Below, in pieces: positions 35,612 to 43,471 of a stretch of DNA of 49,793 bases. Location of the stretch: contig CAKVBK010000002.1 in the NCBI GenBank assembly GCA_934725285.1, positions 1 to 49,793 of the forward strand. Reading direction: 5' to 3'. How positions within the stretch are numbered: position 1 is the first letter of the stretch; each line of letters opens with the position of its first letter. Made by a program: the position numbers and the translations under genes. The notes beneath the pieces were generated by a model. That model searched no databases. It was given only the letters and a program-made list of their open reading frames with translations, and was not told where the DNA came from. The stretch comes from an uncultured Bacteroidales bacterium (lineage in GTDB: Bacteria; Bacteroidota; Bacteroidia; Bacteroidales; UBA932).

Positions 35612-36577
35612 ATGGACAAGTTCAGGAAAATAAACAACTTCGACATCGAACTGCTCAACGGTTTTCCAGGGCTGACAGTCTATGACGGCCAACTATTTCT
35701 CAACGACAGCATTGACTATCAATGGAGAACAATTTTCAACTCATTTCCTGACCTGCCTGCCAAAATCCGGTTCACGGTGATCTTTATGTGTGTGGACGGG
35801 GAAGGCCACGCAAGAATTTCCGGCAACGACTACACAGTCAGGGCTAACGATGTGATAATGATCAGTCTCGGCAACATTGTGGAGAGCATGTCCGTCACTG
35901 ATGATTTCAAGGCGATTTCCGTAGCCATCCTTCCGGACAGCAGTCTGATGAATTTCACTTTCAGCAGCGCAAGGTATCTAAGGGACGCGCTTTATGACCC
36001 GAAAATACTTCATCTTACCTATTCCGAAGGGCAGCGGATGTTGTCTTTCTTCTCGACAGTCAAGAACATCATCTTGTTCGACAGCAACATTTTCAAAGCC
36101 GAATCACTCCAAGGAGCATATATAATGCTGGCAAGTTATCTTTCAGAACGTCTTGCGATACAGAACGAAAACGTTGTCAACCACACTGTGACGAAGTGGA
36201 GAAGCAATGAACTACTGCGGCGCTTCCTTACCGAACTCGGCCAGAACTACACTTTCGAGCGCAGCGTGAAATTCTATGCCAAGCGGCTTTTCATCTCCCC
36301 TAAATACTTCGCACAGATGATCTACAAGGAATCCGGCAAACATGCGAAAGACTGGATCCGCGACTTTGTCATCAAGGACGCCAAGACCATGCTCAAGAGC
36401 GGCAACTACACCGTCCAGGAAGTCAGCGAGACCTTGCATTTCGCGAACCAGTCTTTCTTCGGAAAATATTTCAAGGAAGCGGTGGGATGCTCCCCGATGG
36501 CGTACAAGGAACGTGTTATTTCTGATTCTTCAGAAGGTCACGGATCTCCTCAAGAAGAACCACGTCATCAGGCTTAG
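35612..36577 (+). CDS. AraC-family transcriptional regulator
   Basis: The product is 321 residues. Residues about 20-150 look like a cupin-type sensing domain ([21 protein letters not shown]), and residues about 205-308 hold two helix-turn-helix motifs ([23 protein letters not shown] segment, then [18 protein letters not shown] and GCSPMAYK). Such regulators are common in Bacteroidales, with unknown ligands. It follows nhaC by 16 bases, so the two are probably one transcript. The last 62 bases overlap the convergent mscL gene. Confidence 0.9.
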   Translation: MDKFRKINNFDIELLNGFPGLTVYDGQLFLNDSIDYQWRTIFNSFPDLPAKIRFTVIFMCVDGEGHARISGNDYTVRANDVIMISLGNIVESMSVTDDFKAISVAILPDSSLMNFTFSSARYLRDALYDPKILHLTYSEGQRMLSFFSTVKNIILFDSNIFKAESLQGAYIMLASYLSERLAIQNENVVNHTVTKWRSNELLRRFLTELGQNYTFERSVKFYAKRLFISPKYFAQMIYKESGKHAKDWIRDFVIKDAKTMLKSGNYTVQEVSETLHFANQSFFGKYFKEAVGCSPMAYKERVISDSSEGHGSPQEEPRHQA

Positions 36578-36953
36578 GAGCCGGTGCGGCAGGAGCGGCG
36601 GGAGCCTCTTCCTTCTTTTTCTGCAGCTTAGCCAATCCCTTGATGGCAAGGAATATACTGAACGCGATAATCAGGAAGTTGACGGTCTCCTGAATGAAGT
36701 TTCCATAATTGAGGGTCACAGCCGGCTTCACCACCTCTGCCCCGTCCATCACTGCCTTGTGGAGGACAACCTTAAGATTAGTGAAATCAAAGCCGCCGAT
36801 GAGCACACCGACGCACGGCATGATGATGTCGTTGACCAATGAGGTGACAATCTTGCCGAAGGCGCCGCCGACAACAACACCGACAGCCAGATCGACCACA
36901 TTGCCCTTCATCGCAAAGTCCTTGAATTCGGACCAGAATTTACTCTTTGCCAT
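36516..36953 (-). CDS. mscL: Large-conductance mechanosensitive channel MscL
   Basis: The product is 145 residues, a normal length. It begins [28 protein letters not shown], the conserved first helix of MscL (positions 6-33), followed by the second membrane helix ([15 protein letters not shown]) and a charged C-terminal helix after an Ala/Pro linker. It opens under membrane tension to release solutes on osmotic downshift. It is the last gene of the long minus-strand run, one base after the MurU-like stop region, and its 3' end overlaps the AraC gene by 62 bases. Confidence 0.96.
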   Translation of the reverse strand: MAKSKFWSEFKDFAMKGNVVDLAVGVVVGGAFGKIVTSLVNDIIMPCVGVLIGGFDFTNLKVVLHKAVMDGAEVVKPAVTLNYGNFIQETVNFLIIAFSIFLAIKGLAKLQKKKEEAPAAPAAPAPKPDDVVLLEEIRDLLKNQK

Positions 36954-36954
36954 A

Positions 36955-37704
36955 TTAATCAGTTGTTTTAAGTGTGTTTCTCACAAAATCATCAGCCTCG
37001 GCCAAGGTATCGAACTTGCCGACATCGATAATGTGCAGCTCAGTAGGCGCCACCCCATAGATCGGGTGCTTGGCGCATTCTTGAATATAAAAGTCAGTGA
37101 TCGAGAAGCGGTCCCCCCAACCGTCCTCATCGAAAACATTGAATATCCCGTCGGAGATGCAGTGGATGCCGGCAAAGGCATATTTCCTGAACTTGGACGG
37201 ATCTATGTCTCCGTAAGGACTCCTCACCTCGCCCGTCGCGATGTTCGTCCATCCGACAAGCCTCATCTCATCATCAAAGAGGAAATATCTCTGCGTCTTG
37301 CGGTCGCTGACAAGAATGTTAGAGAGAGCGTCAGGCCTTGCCTGAGAGATGAACCAGTTCACATCCAAATCAGATAGGATGTCCACGTTGTGAACCAGAA
37401 ACGGATTTCCTTCAAGAAGCGGGCGCGCGAATCTGATTCCACCGCCGGTCTCGCGCAGGAAATCCCTCTCGTCCGAAAACCGGACATTCACGCCGAAATC
37501 ATTCTGCTCGTGAGTGTAACCGATTATGGAATCAGGGAAATGATGGACATTTATGACAAAATCCGAGATTCCGGCTGACTTGAGTTTTGACACGACGCGG
37601 TAAAGCAGAGGTTTCCCGTCAATCGGAACCAGAGCCTTAGGCAACGTGTCTGTGATCGGTCTGAGCCTCGTGCCGAGCCCAGCCGCGAAAATCATCGCCT
37701 TCAT
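36955..37704 (-). CDS. murU: Sugar-phosphate nucleotidyltransferase, MurU-like
   Basis: The product is 249 residues. The N-terminus has the nucleotidyltransferase signature [26 protein letters not shown] (residues about 10-35), and NVDILSDLD marks the metal-binding Asp. The size and simple single-domain form fit MurU (N-acetylmuramate-1-phosphate uridylyltransferase) or related hexose-1-phosphate enzymes. The ATG directly abuts the stop of the AmgK-like kinase gene, which is the usual partner of MurU: the kinase makes MurNAc-1-phosphate and MurU makes UDP-MurNAc. The specificity is inferred from this pairing and from the nearby namZ. Confidence 0.75.
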   Translation of the reverse strand: MKAMIFAAGLGTRLRPITDTLPKALVPIDGKPLLYRVVSKLKSAGISDFVINVHHFPDSIIGYTHEQNDFGVNVRFSDERDFLRETGGGIRFARPLLEGNPFLVHNVDILSDLDVNWFISQARPDALSNILVSDRKTQRYFLFDDEMRLVGWTNIATGEVRSPYGDIDPSKFRKYAFAGIHCISDGIFNVFDEDGWGDRFSITDFYIQECAKHPIYGVAPTELHIIDVGKFDTLAEADDFVRNTLKTTD

Positions 37705-39120
37705 CTACAAAATCTTCTCTATGTCCAACTCCCTGTGTGAAACCGTTATCTTGATGTCGAACCTGTCGGCCAGATGCTGCGCAAGATGCTCCGCGCAATA
37801 GACCGAACGGTGCTGTCCGCCCGTGCACCCGAAGCAAACCTGCAAGTGAGTGAACTTCCTCTCTATGAAACATTTGACATGATTATCAACAAGATCATAT
37901 ACATTGTTCAGGAACTTTGTCACACCGCCATCGTCCTCAAGAAACTTGATGACCTCCTTGTCCAGACCTGTGAACTGACGGTAATGCTCGTACTTGCCCG
38001 GATTGTTGATCGCGCGGCAATCGAAGACATAACCACCGCCGTTGCCCGTTGTGTCAACAGGGATGCCTTTCTTATAGGCGAAGCTGAACACCCTCACTTC
38101 CAGACGTTTGTCTTCAGCGATATTGTTGAACTGCGACATCGTCGTCAATTTAGTCAGGATTTCGTTCAGATAAGGATAGTTCTCGAACGGTTTCTGGAGG
38201 AGGCGGCGCAGATTGCCCAGAGCATACGGCACACTGGCAAGGAAATGCGGTTTCTTCTCGAAATATCCCCTGAAACCGTAGGCGCCCAGAACCTGAAGGG
38301 TCCGGAACAGGACAAACAACCGGAGCCTCTCATTGAAATGCTCCTCATTGACCTCAGTGTAGCCTTTCAAGGCACGTAAATATGTCTGGATCATCTCCTT
38401 GCGAAGGTTTTCCGGATAGCGGGAACGGGCCTGCCAGATGAAAGACGCGACATCATAATAGATAGGGCCTCTGCGTCCTCCCTGGAAATCAATGAAGTAA
38501 GGCTCACCATCTTTCATCATAACATTCCTGGCCTGAAAATCCCTGTACATGAACGTGTTGCCCATGTCCTGCATCAGATCAGTCTTCAACCTCTCGAAGT
38601 CATCCTGCAGCTTCACTTCATTGAATTCCAAACCGGTAGCCTTCAAGAAACAATACTTGAAATAGTTCAGATCAAAGAGGATCATCCTCTCATTGAACTC
38701 CGGCTCAGGATAGCAGACAGACCAGTCCAGACCCTCAGCGCCTTTGAACTGAAGTTTAGGAAGCATCTCCATCGCGCGGCACAGAAGACGGCTCTCATAG
38801 GAACTGTATTCACCGCTCTCACGCCCCTGAGTGACAACCTTGTAGAGCTGGTCATCACCGAGGTCTTCCTGAATATATCTCATTCCGTCCTCGCTGACAG
38901 CCAAGACTTTCGGCACTTTGATGCCTTTGCCAAGGAAATGCGCGCTGAGGCTGACGAAAGCGTTGTTCTCCTCAAGGCTCGTCCCTATGACACCTATAAT
39001 GGAGATATTTCCGCCTTTTAGACGGAAATATCTCCTATTGCTTCCGGAGGAGTTCAATTCCTCCGTGTCACTGACCTTCTGACCTGTATAACTTTCAAAT
39101 AAGTTCCTGAGCTTGTCCAT
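37705..39120 (-). CDS. AmgK-like amino-sugar kinase fused to a RapZ C-terminal domain
   Basis: The product is 471 residues. Residues about 1-325 are an aminoglycoside-phosphotransferase-type kinase, with catalytic Asp194 in YRDFQARNV and metal-binding Asp211 in FIDFQGG, as in AmgK, which phosphorylates MurNAc/GlcNAc at C1. Residues about 341-465 match the C-terminal domain of RapZ: FSFAYKKGIPVD, VFDCRAINNPG, FTGLD and GCTGGQHRSVY. The RapZ P-loop domain is absent. In Escherichia coli the RapZ C-terminal domain binds glucosamine-6-phosphate and an sRNA. The fusion suggests that a cell-wall amino-sugar metabolite controls the kinase. Its stop touches the MurU-like start. Confidence 0.85.
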   Translation of the reverse strand: MDKLRNLFESYTGQKVSDTEELNSSGSNRRYFRLKGGNISIIGVIGTSLEENNAFVSLSAHFLGKGIKVPKVLAVSEDGMRYIQEDLGDDQLYKVVTQGRESGEYSSYESRLLCRAMEMLPKLQFKGAEGLDWSVCYPEPEFNERMILFDLNYFKYCFLKATGLEFNEVKLQDDFERLKTDLMQDMGNTFMYRDFQARNVMMKDGEPYFIDFQGGRRGPIYYDVASFIWQARSRYPENLRKEMIQTYLRALKGYTEVNEEHFNERLRLFVLFRTLQVLGAYGFRGYFEKKPHFLASVPYALGNLRRLLQKPFENYPYLNEILTKLTTMSQFNNIAEDKRLEVRVFSFAYKKGIPVDTTGNGGGYVFDCRAINNPGKYEHYRQFTGLDKEVIKFLEDDGGVTKFLNNVYDLVDNHVKCFIERKFTHLQVCFGCTGGQHRSVYCAEHLAQHLADRFDIKITVSHRELDIEKIL

Positions 39121-39134
39121 TAATGTCTGATTTG

Positions 39135-40826
39135 TTAATAGAGACTGTTGTAGGAAGCAGTTCTGTTTGAGTAATAATTGTATTGGTCGGCCAATTTGCC
39201 GTACATCTGTCCGAGAACCTCAAGGTAAGGCTTGCCCTCAACTAGAGTCAGGCGATAGACAGTGTCATCAACCTTATAGAAATCCATCCCGTCCATCGTG
39301 ATCGTGTCGTAGTCATCCGGAAGATCCTCGACCAGGGCTCCTGAAGGAGGAACAATGACCTCGTACTGGCCGTTGGAGTTGACGATGTAGAAGACTCCGT
39401 CCTGATAGTAGTACGGTTGGTTGGCGTAGGCGTAACTCTGGACGAGTCCCAGCCTGTCAGCGAGGGAATAAGCATTGTTCGCCCTGGTTGAGTTCAAAGC
39501 GAACGCATTGTTCTGCGCGGCGATGGTGGCGTTGTTCTGGGCTATTATCCTGTTCTGCTCATCGATGATCCGGTTGTTGGAGTCAATGGCCCGGTACATC
39601 CGATAGGTGTTGTTGTAGTAGGCGAAGCGCACGGAGGCGAACACCAGATCGGAGACGGCCCTGTCGATGCAGATACCGAACGGAGGGCGGCACACAACGA
39701 ATATATCGCCGTAAGGCCGGTAATAGATGCCGTCGTAGATGCAGTACTCCACACCCCAGTAAGTCATCCTCCTGTAACGAGGCGGCAGGTCGTGAACCCT
39801 ATAGCCGTAGCAATGATGATCATGAGCCCAGAAATGCCTCGGACGGTCGTATGGCATGAAGTCTCGCTCACGCGGCGGGATTCTGTGGACGTTCCGGTCC
39901 TCGCCTATCCTCATGAAATCACTGCGGTTCTCCCTCATCACATCCTTTCCGCCTTGCGCGTTGCGGTCGTAAGATGTCAGGCCGCCTCTGGTGGCGTTGC
40001 CGACCCGTTGTGACCGCTCCCTTCTGGTGTCTGAAGCCGAGCCGCGGGCTGAAGTGCTTCTGGTCGAAGAAGATCCGTTTATCCGTCTCGCGACTCTGGC
40101 GTCGGAACTTCTCGCCGACGAGGATGATTCCCTGACAGAAGATGATGAACTTCTTGAAGATGACGAGCTTCTCACGGATGAAGAAGATCTATTTGACGAG
40201 GAACTCCTTACAGAAGAACCCGAGTTCCGGTTGGTGTCCCTGGATCCGCGTGAAACATCCGTGGAAGAACTCCTGCGGCTGTTGTCCCGAGAGCTCCTCG
40301 ACACTTCGGAATTATTCCTGCGGTTATTGTCTTGATAGCTTCCGCTGTCATTGCCGCGGGATGATGATCTTGACGAAGATGATGAACTTCTCACGGATGA
40401 AGAGGATCTGTCCGAAGACGAGCTCCTCGCCGCTGACGAGCCAGTGTCACGCCTTCTGTTGTTGTCCTGAGAACCGCGTGAGACACTCGTTGAAGAACTC
40501 CTGCGGCTGTTGTCCTGAGAACTTCTCGAAACGCTCGAACCACTCCTGCGATTGTTGTCCTGAGAACTTCTCGAAACGCTCGAACCACTCCTGCGATTGT
40601 TGTCCTGAGAACTTCTCGACATGGAAGTTCCTGAACTTCTTGTGGATGAAGAACCGGAGCTCCTTGTGGAAGAAGAACTTCTGGAGGAAGATCTGGTCTG
40701 AGAGGAAGTGGCGTTGCCCCTCGATCCGGAGGAGCGCCTTTCCTGTGAATATGAATCAACCGGTGATGCAAGCATGGCCAGCGCTACGGCTGACGCAAGT
40801 GCGATGTTCAGAATGTTCTTCATCAT
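39135..40826 (-). CDS. Secreted Ser/Arg-rich repeat protein with conserved C-terminal region
   Basis: The product is 563 residues with a signal peptide ending near VDSYSQ. Residues about 30-275 are almost only Ser, Arg, Asn, Asp and Gly, built on a repeat close to SRSSQDNNRRSGSSV. Residues about 300-563 are different: Tyr-rich (YDRPRHFWAHDHHCYGYRVHDLPP), then a segment with Asn-rich helices (NRIIDEQNRIIAQNNATIAAQNN), then a beta-rich end. The C-terminal part resembles DUF6515-type proteins, from memory. The basic, disordered half could bind peptidoglycan, DNA or lipopolysaccharide; none is shown. It sits inside the peptidoglycan-salvage genes, 14 bases before the kinase. Confidence 0.75.
   Translation of the reverse strand: MMKNILNIALASAVALAMLASPVDSYSQERRSSGSRGNATSSQTRSSSRSSSSTRSSGSSSTRSSGTSMSRSSQDNNRRSGSSVSRSSQDNNRRSGSSVSRSSQDNSRRSSSTSVSRGSQDNNRRRDTGSSAARSSSSDRSSSSVRSSSSSSRSSSRGNDSGSYQDNNRRNNSEVSRSSRDNSRRSSSTDVSRGSRDTNRNSGSSVRSSSSNRSSSSVRSSSSSRSSSSSVRESSSSARSSDARVARRINGSSSTRSTSARGSASDTRRERSQRVGNATRGGLTSYDRNAQGGKDVMRENRSDFMRIGEDRNVHRIPPRERDFMPYDRPRHFWAHDHHCYGYRVHDLPPRYRRMTYWGVEYCIYDGIYYRPYGDIFVVCRPPFGICIDRAVSDLVFASVRFAYYNNTYRMYRAIDSNNRIIDEQNRIIAQNNATIAAQNNAFALNSTRANNAYSLADRLGLVQSYAYANQPYYYQDGVFYIVNSNGQYEVIVPPSGALVEDLPDDYDTITMDGMDFYKVDDTVYRLTLVEGKPYLEVLGQMYGKLADQYNYYSNRTASYNSLY
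40460..40619 (-). repeat. 45-bp tandem coding repeat
   Basis: Within the Ser/Arg-rich gene a 45-base unit is repeated exactly at 40508-40552 and 40553-40597, with a 22-base start of a third copy at 40598-40619. A related 48-base copy begins at 40460. Each unit encodes 15-16 residues (SRSSQDNNRRSGSSV). Exact identity at the DNA level points to recent duplication or slippage, so copy number may vary between strains. Confidence 0.85.
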
Positions 40827-40847
40827 GATGACTCGGTGTTAAGTGGT

Positions 40848-42119
40848 TTAATAATATAGCCAATACTTTTTGGAAAGCTTCCTGAACGCCTCGACATCCT
40901 TCGACCAATAGCCGGCGATGTCCTCGACCTTCAGACGCTTGCCAAAAGCGGTTCTTACATAATCCGTACCACATACCTTGTCGAACATATTGTTGCGTCC
41001 CTTTGAAAGGGCGAACGGATTCTTTTCCGGATAGAGTTCGTTCACGGCCTGCATCACGTAGAACTGGGTCAGCGTGCAGCAAGCGGCCTCATAGTCTGTG
41101 TAATGGAACTGGACCCCGTGGATGAGTTTCCCTTGAAGGCTTCCGGAGAATGGTTTGAAATGAATCGTCCTGAAAGCGACCCCAGGAAGGTTGTAGCTGT
41201 CCAGCCTGGCCTTCAGCGCGTCAGCGTCAATCCACTCCGCGGCGAACACTTCGAACGGAAGCGTGTAGCCGATACCGATGCTCAGATAGCCCTGGAACTC
41301 ACCCGCGATTCCTGAAGACGGATAGTTCACAGCGGACTGAGGGTAAGGAATATTCGGGGACGGGAGCACCCAAGGAAGGTTCGTGTCCTGATAGAGCATA
41401 TTCCTTGTCCACCCTTCCATCGGGATGACGGAAAGCCGGCATTTCAGCGGTGACTCGTTGCCTTTCTCGCCACAGTTCAGACCTTCCTCGTTCAGCAGGA
41501 TGGCAAGCTCGCCGACAGTGAGGCCATAGATGTAAGGGATTTTGAACTCACTGACGAAGGAGTGGAAGCCAGGCTCCACAAGACAGCCCTCGATCTTGTT
41601 GCCGCCCAATGGGTTGGGTCTGTCGAGAACCATCACTTCGATGTCGTTCTCGGCGCATGCGCGCATCACCAGGCCGAGGGTGCTTATGAAAGTGTAGGAA
41701 CGGCTGCCGATGTCCTGGATGTCATAGACCACGATGTCAAGACCCTCCAGCATCTTCTTGCTTGGCTTGCGGTTGGAACCATAGATGGAATAGACAGGTA
41801 TCCCCGTCTTGGGATCTTTGAAATCCTCAACGTGCGATCCGGCGTAGGCATCACCGCGGACCCCGTGCTCCGGAGCGAACAACGCCTTGAGATTGACCCC
41901 GGGAGCCTCGTGAAGAATGTCTATTGTGGAGCGGAGGTTGCGATCAATGCCGCTCGGATTGGTGACAAGACCGACATTCTTGCCGACAAGTCCCTCAAAT
42001 CCGCGTCCTTCCAAAACTTCTATCCCGGTTCTAACGATCGACTTCCCAGCGCCGGAGGCTGTCAATGTCAAAGCCACGGCGGAAATGATTAGGACTGATA
42101 TTCTTTTGGCTGCGTTCAT
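40848..42119 (-). CDS. namZ: Exo-beta-N-acetylmuramidase, NamZ-like (DUF1343, GH171)
   Basis: The product is 423 residues with a signal peptide (to about residue 24). Conserved DUF1343 segments are clear: GLVTNPSGID, LFAPEHGVRGD, DIVVYDIQDIGSRSYTF, LDRPNPLGG, and PSPNIP. The founding enzyme, NamZ (YbbC) of Bacillus subtilis, removes non-reducing-end MurNAc from peptidoglycan fragments, and a homologue works in Tannerella forsythia. Here it would act in the periplasm and supply MurNAc. The next upstream gene is an AmpG-like permease, and the kinase/MurU-like pair lies downstream, which fits a full salvage route. Confidence 0.88.
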   Translation of the reverse strand: MNAAKRISVLIISAVALTLTASGAGKSIVRTGIEVLEGRGFEGLVGKNVGLVTNPSGIDRNLRSTIDILHEAPGVNLKALFAPEHGVRGDAYAGSHVEDFKDPKTGIPVYSIYGSNRKPSKKMLEGLDIVVYDIQDIGSRSYTFISTLGLVMRACAENDIEVMVLDRPNPLGGNKIEGCLVEPGFHSFVSEFKIPYIYGLTVGELAILLNEEGLNCGEKGNESPLKCRLSVIPMEGWTRNMLYQDTNLPWVLPSPNIPYPQSAVNYPSSGIAGEFQGYLSIGIGYTLPFEVFAAEWIDADALKARLDSYNLPGVAFRTIHFKPFSGSLQGKLIHGVQFHYTDYEAACCTLTQFYVMQAVNELYPEKNPFALSKGRNNMFDKVCGTDYVRTAFGKRLKVEDIAGYWSKDVEAFRKLSKKYWLYY

Positions 42120-42130
42120 ATATTCATTGA

Positions 42131-43456
42131 TTATTTTTTGCCATATTCAGGATCGATCCTGCGGTCAGCAAGGAATGTGACGACGACGGTCGCTATACAG
42201 CAGACGATGACCATCCAGAAGAAGCCTTTGTAGCCGAGAGACTCTTGAAGGAAACCGGCGAACATTCCCGGAATCATCATGCTGAGAGCCATGAAGCAAG
42301 TGCAGAACGCATAGTGCGAGGTCTTGAACTCGCCTTCCGAGAAGTACATCATATAGAGCATGTAGGCGGTGAATCCGAAACCGTAGCCGAACTGCTCAAT
42401 GGCTATGCAAGTACAAATTGTGGCGAAACTTACAGGCTGCACCACAGCGAGATAGACAAATGAAAGACAAGGCAGCGTCATAAAGGCGGCCATTATCCAG
42501 ATAGACTTCTTCAGACCCACCCGCGAAGCCAGTAGACCGCCGAGAATGCCACCCAGAAGAAGGAATATCACACCGAGGGTGCCGTAGGCGATGCCCACCT
42601 CGGCCGTCTGCATCCCAAGTCCGCCGGCCTCTCTGGCCGCGACAAGGAAAGGTGTGCACATCTTGATGAGAAAGGCCTCCGGAAGACGGTAGCAAAGCAT
42701 GAATATTATCGCGAGCCACACACCCGGTTTCTTGAAGTATGTCGTGACGGTACGTCCGAAACCAGCGAATATCTCGGTGACCTTGTTGCCGGAATCGTCT
42801 TGGATATTAGGGATATCTGACTCCGGTTTCGGGATCGCAAACGTGTGATAAAGGGTCAAGGCGGAGAGAAGGATGCCGGACCCACCGATAGTCAGCTGCC
42901 ATGCCAACGGAATGTTTCCTGTCTTGGTCTCAAGCAATCCTGCCACAGCCACGATCACTCCGTTGCCGAAGACATTTGCGAGCCTGTAGAACGTGCTGCG
43001 GACCCCGACAAAGGCAGCCTGACTGCTTTGGCTCTGGGCAAGCATGTAGAATCCGTCTGCGGCTATGTCGTGAGTGGCAGAGGCGAAGGCGGCGAAGACA
43101 AACAGGATGAGCGTGAACGTGAACAGGCTCATCGGCGTGCCGCCGGCGGCGATGGATTCCGCTGACGGATGAGGCATCGTTAGAGCCTGGACGACAAAGG
43201 CTATGGACATTATGATCTGCATCGTGATGACCCACCATCTCTTTGTCTTGATTATGTCCACAAACGGACTCCAGAGGAACTTCAGTGTCCACGGAAGGTA
43301 AAGCAGAGATGTGAACAATGCCATCTGACCGTTCGGAACGCCCATCTTGGCGAACATAAGGACCGAGACATTGTTGACAAGGAAATATGGAATGCCCTCA
43401 ACGAAATAGAGGGTCGGGATCCACATCCAAGGGTTACGTTTAGTGAAATTACTCAT
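42131..43456 (-). CDS. ampG: AmpG-like MFS permease for muropeptides or MurNAc
   Basis: The product is 441 residues with about 12 membrane segments. The N-terminus MWIPTLYFVEGIPYFLVN, the LPWTLKFLWSPFVDI loop and ATHDIAADGFY are typical of the AmpG branch of the major facilitator superfamily. AmpG carries anhydro-muropeptides inward across the cytoplasmic membrane; the T. forsythia relative MurT carries MurNAc. Given the neighbouring namZ, MurNAc or small muropeptides are the likely cargo. Confidence 0.88.
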   Translation of the reverse strand: MSNFTKRNPWMWIPTLYFVEGIPYFLVNNVSVLMFAKMGVPNGQMALFTSLLYLPWTLKFLWSPFVDIIKTKRWWVITMQIIMSIAFVVQALTMPHPSAESIAAGGTPMSLFTFTLILFVFAAFASATHDIAADGFYMLAQSQSSQAAFVGVRSTFYRLANVFGNGVIVAVAGLLETKTGNIPLAWQLTIGGSGILLSALTLYHTFAIPKPESDIPNIQDDSGNKVTEIFAGFGRTVTTYFKKPGVWLAIIFMLCYRLPEAFLIKMCTPFLVAAREAGGLGMQTAEVGIAYGTLGVIFLLLGGILGGLLASRVGLKKSIWIMAAFMTLPCLSFVYLAVVQPVSFATICTCIAIEQFGYGFGFTAYMLYMMYFSEGEFKTSHYAFCTCFMALSMMIPGMFAGFLQESLGYKGFFWMVIVCCIATVVVTFLADRRIDPEYGKK

Positions 43457-43471
43457 TATGTGCCGGTTTGA

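Noticed and set aside
40460..40619. Possible CRISPR-like array
   Set aside because: The repeats are contiguous, in frame with a long coding gene and have no unique spacers.
40142..40828. A plus-strand open frame of 228 codons rich in Cys
   Set aside because: It is the antisense of the Ser/Arg-rich repeats, so its Cys and Phe repeats are a shadow of the coding repeat on the minus strand.
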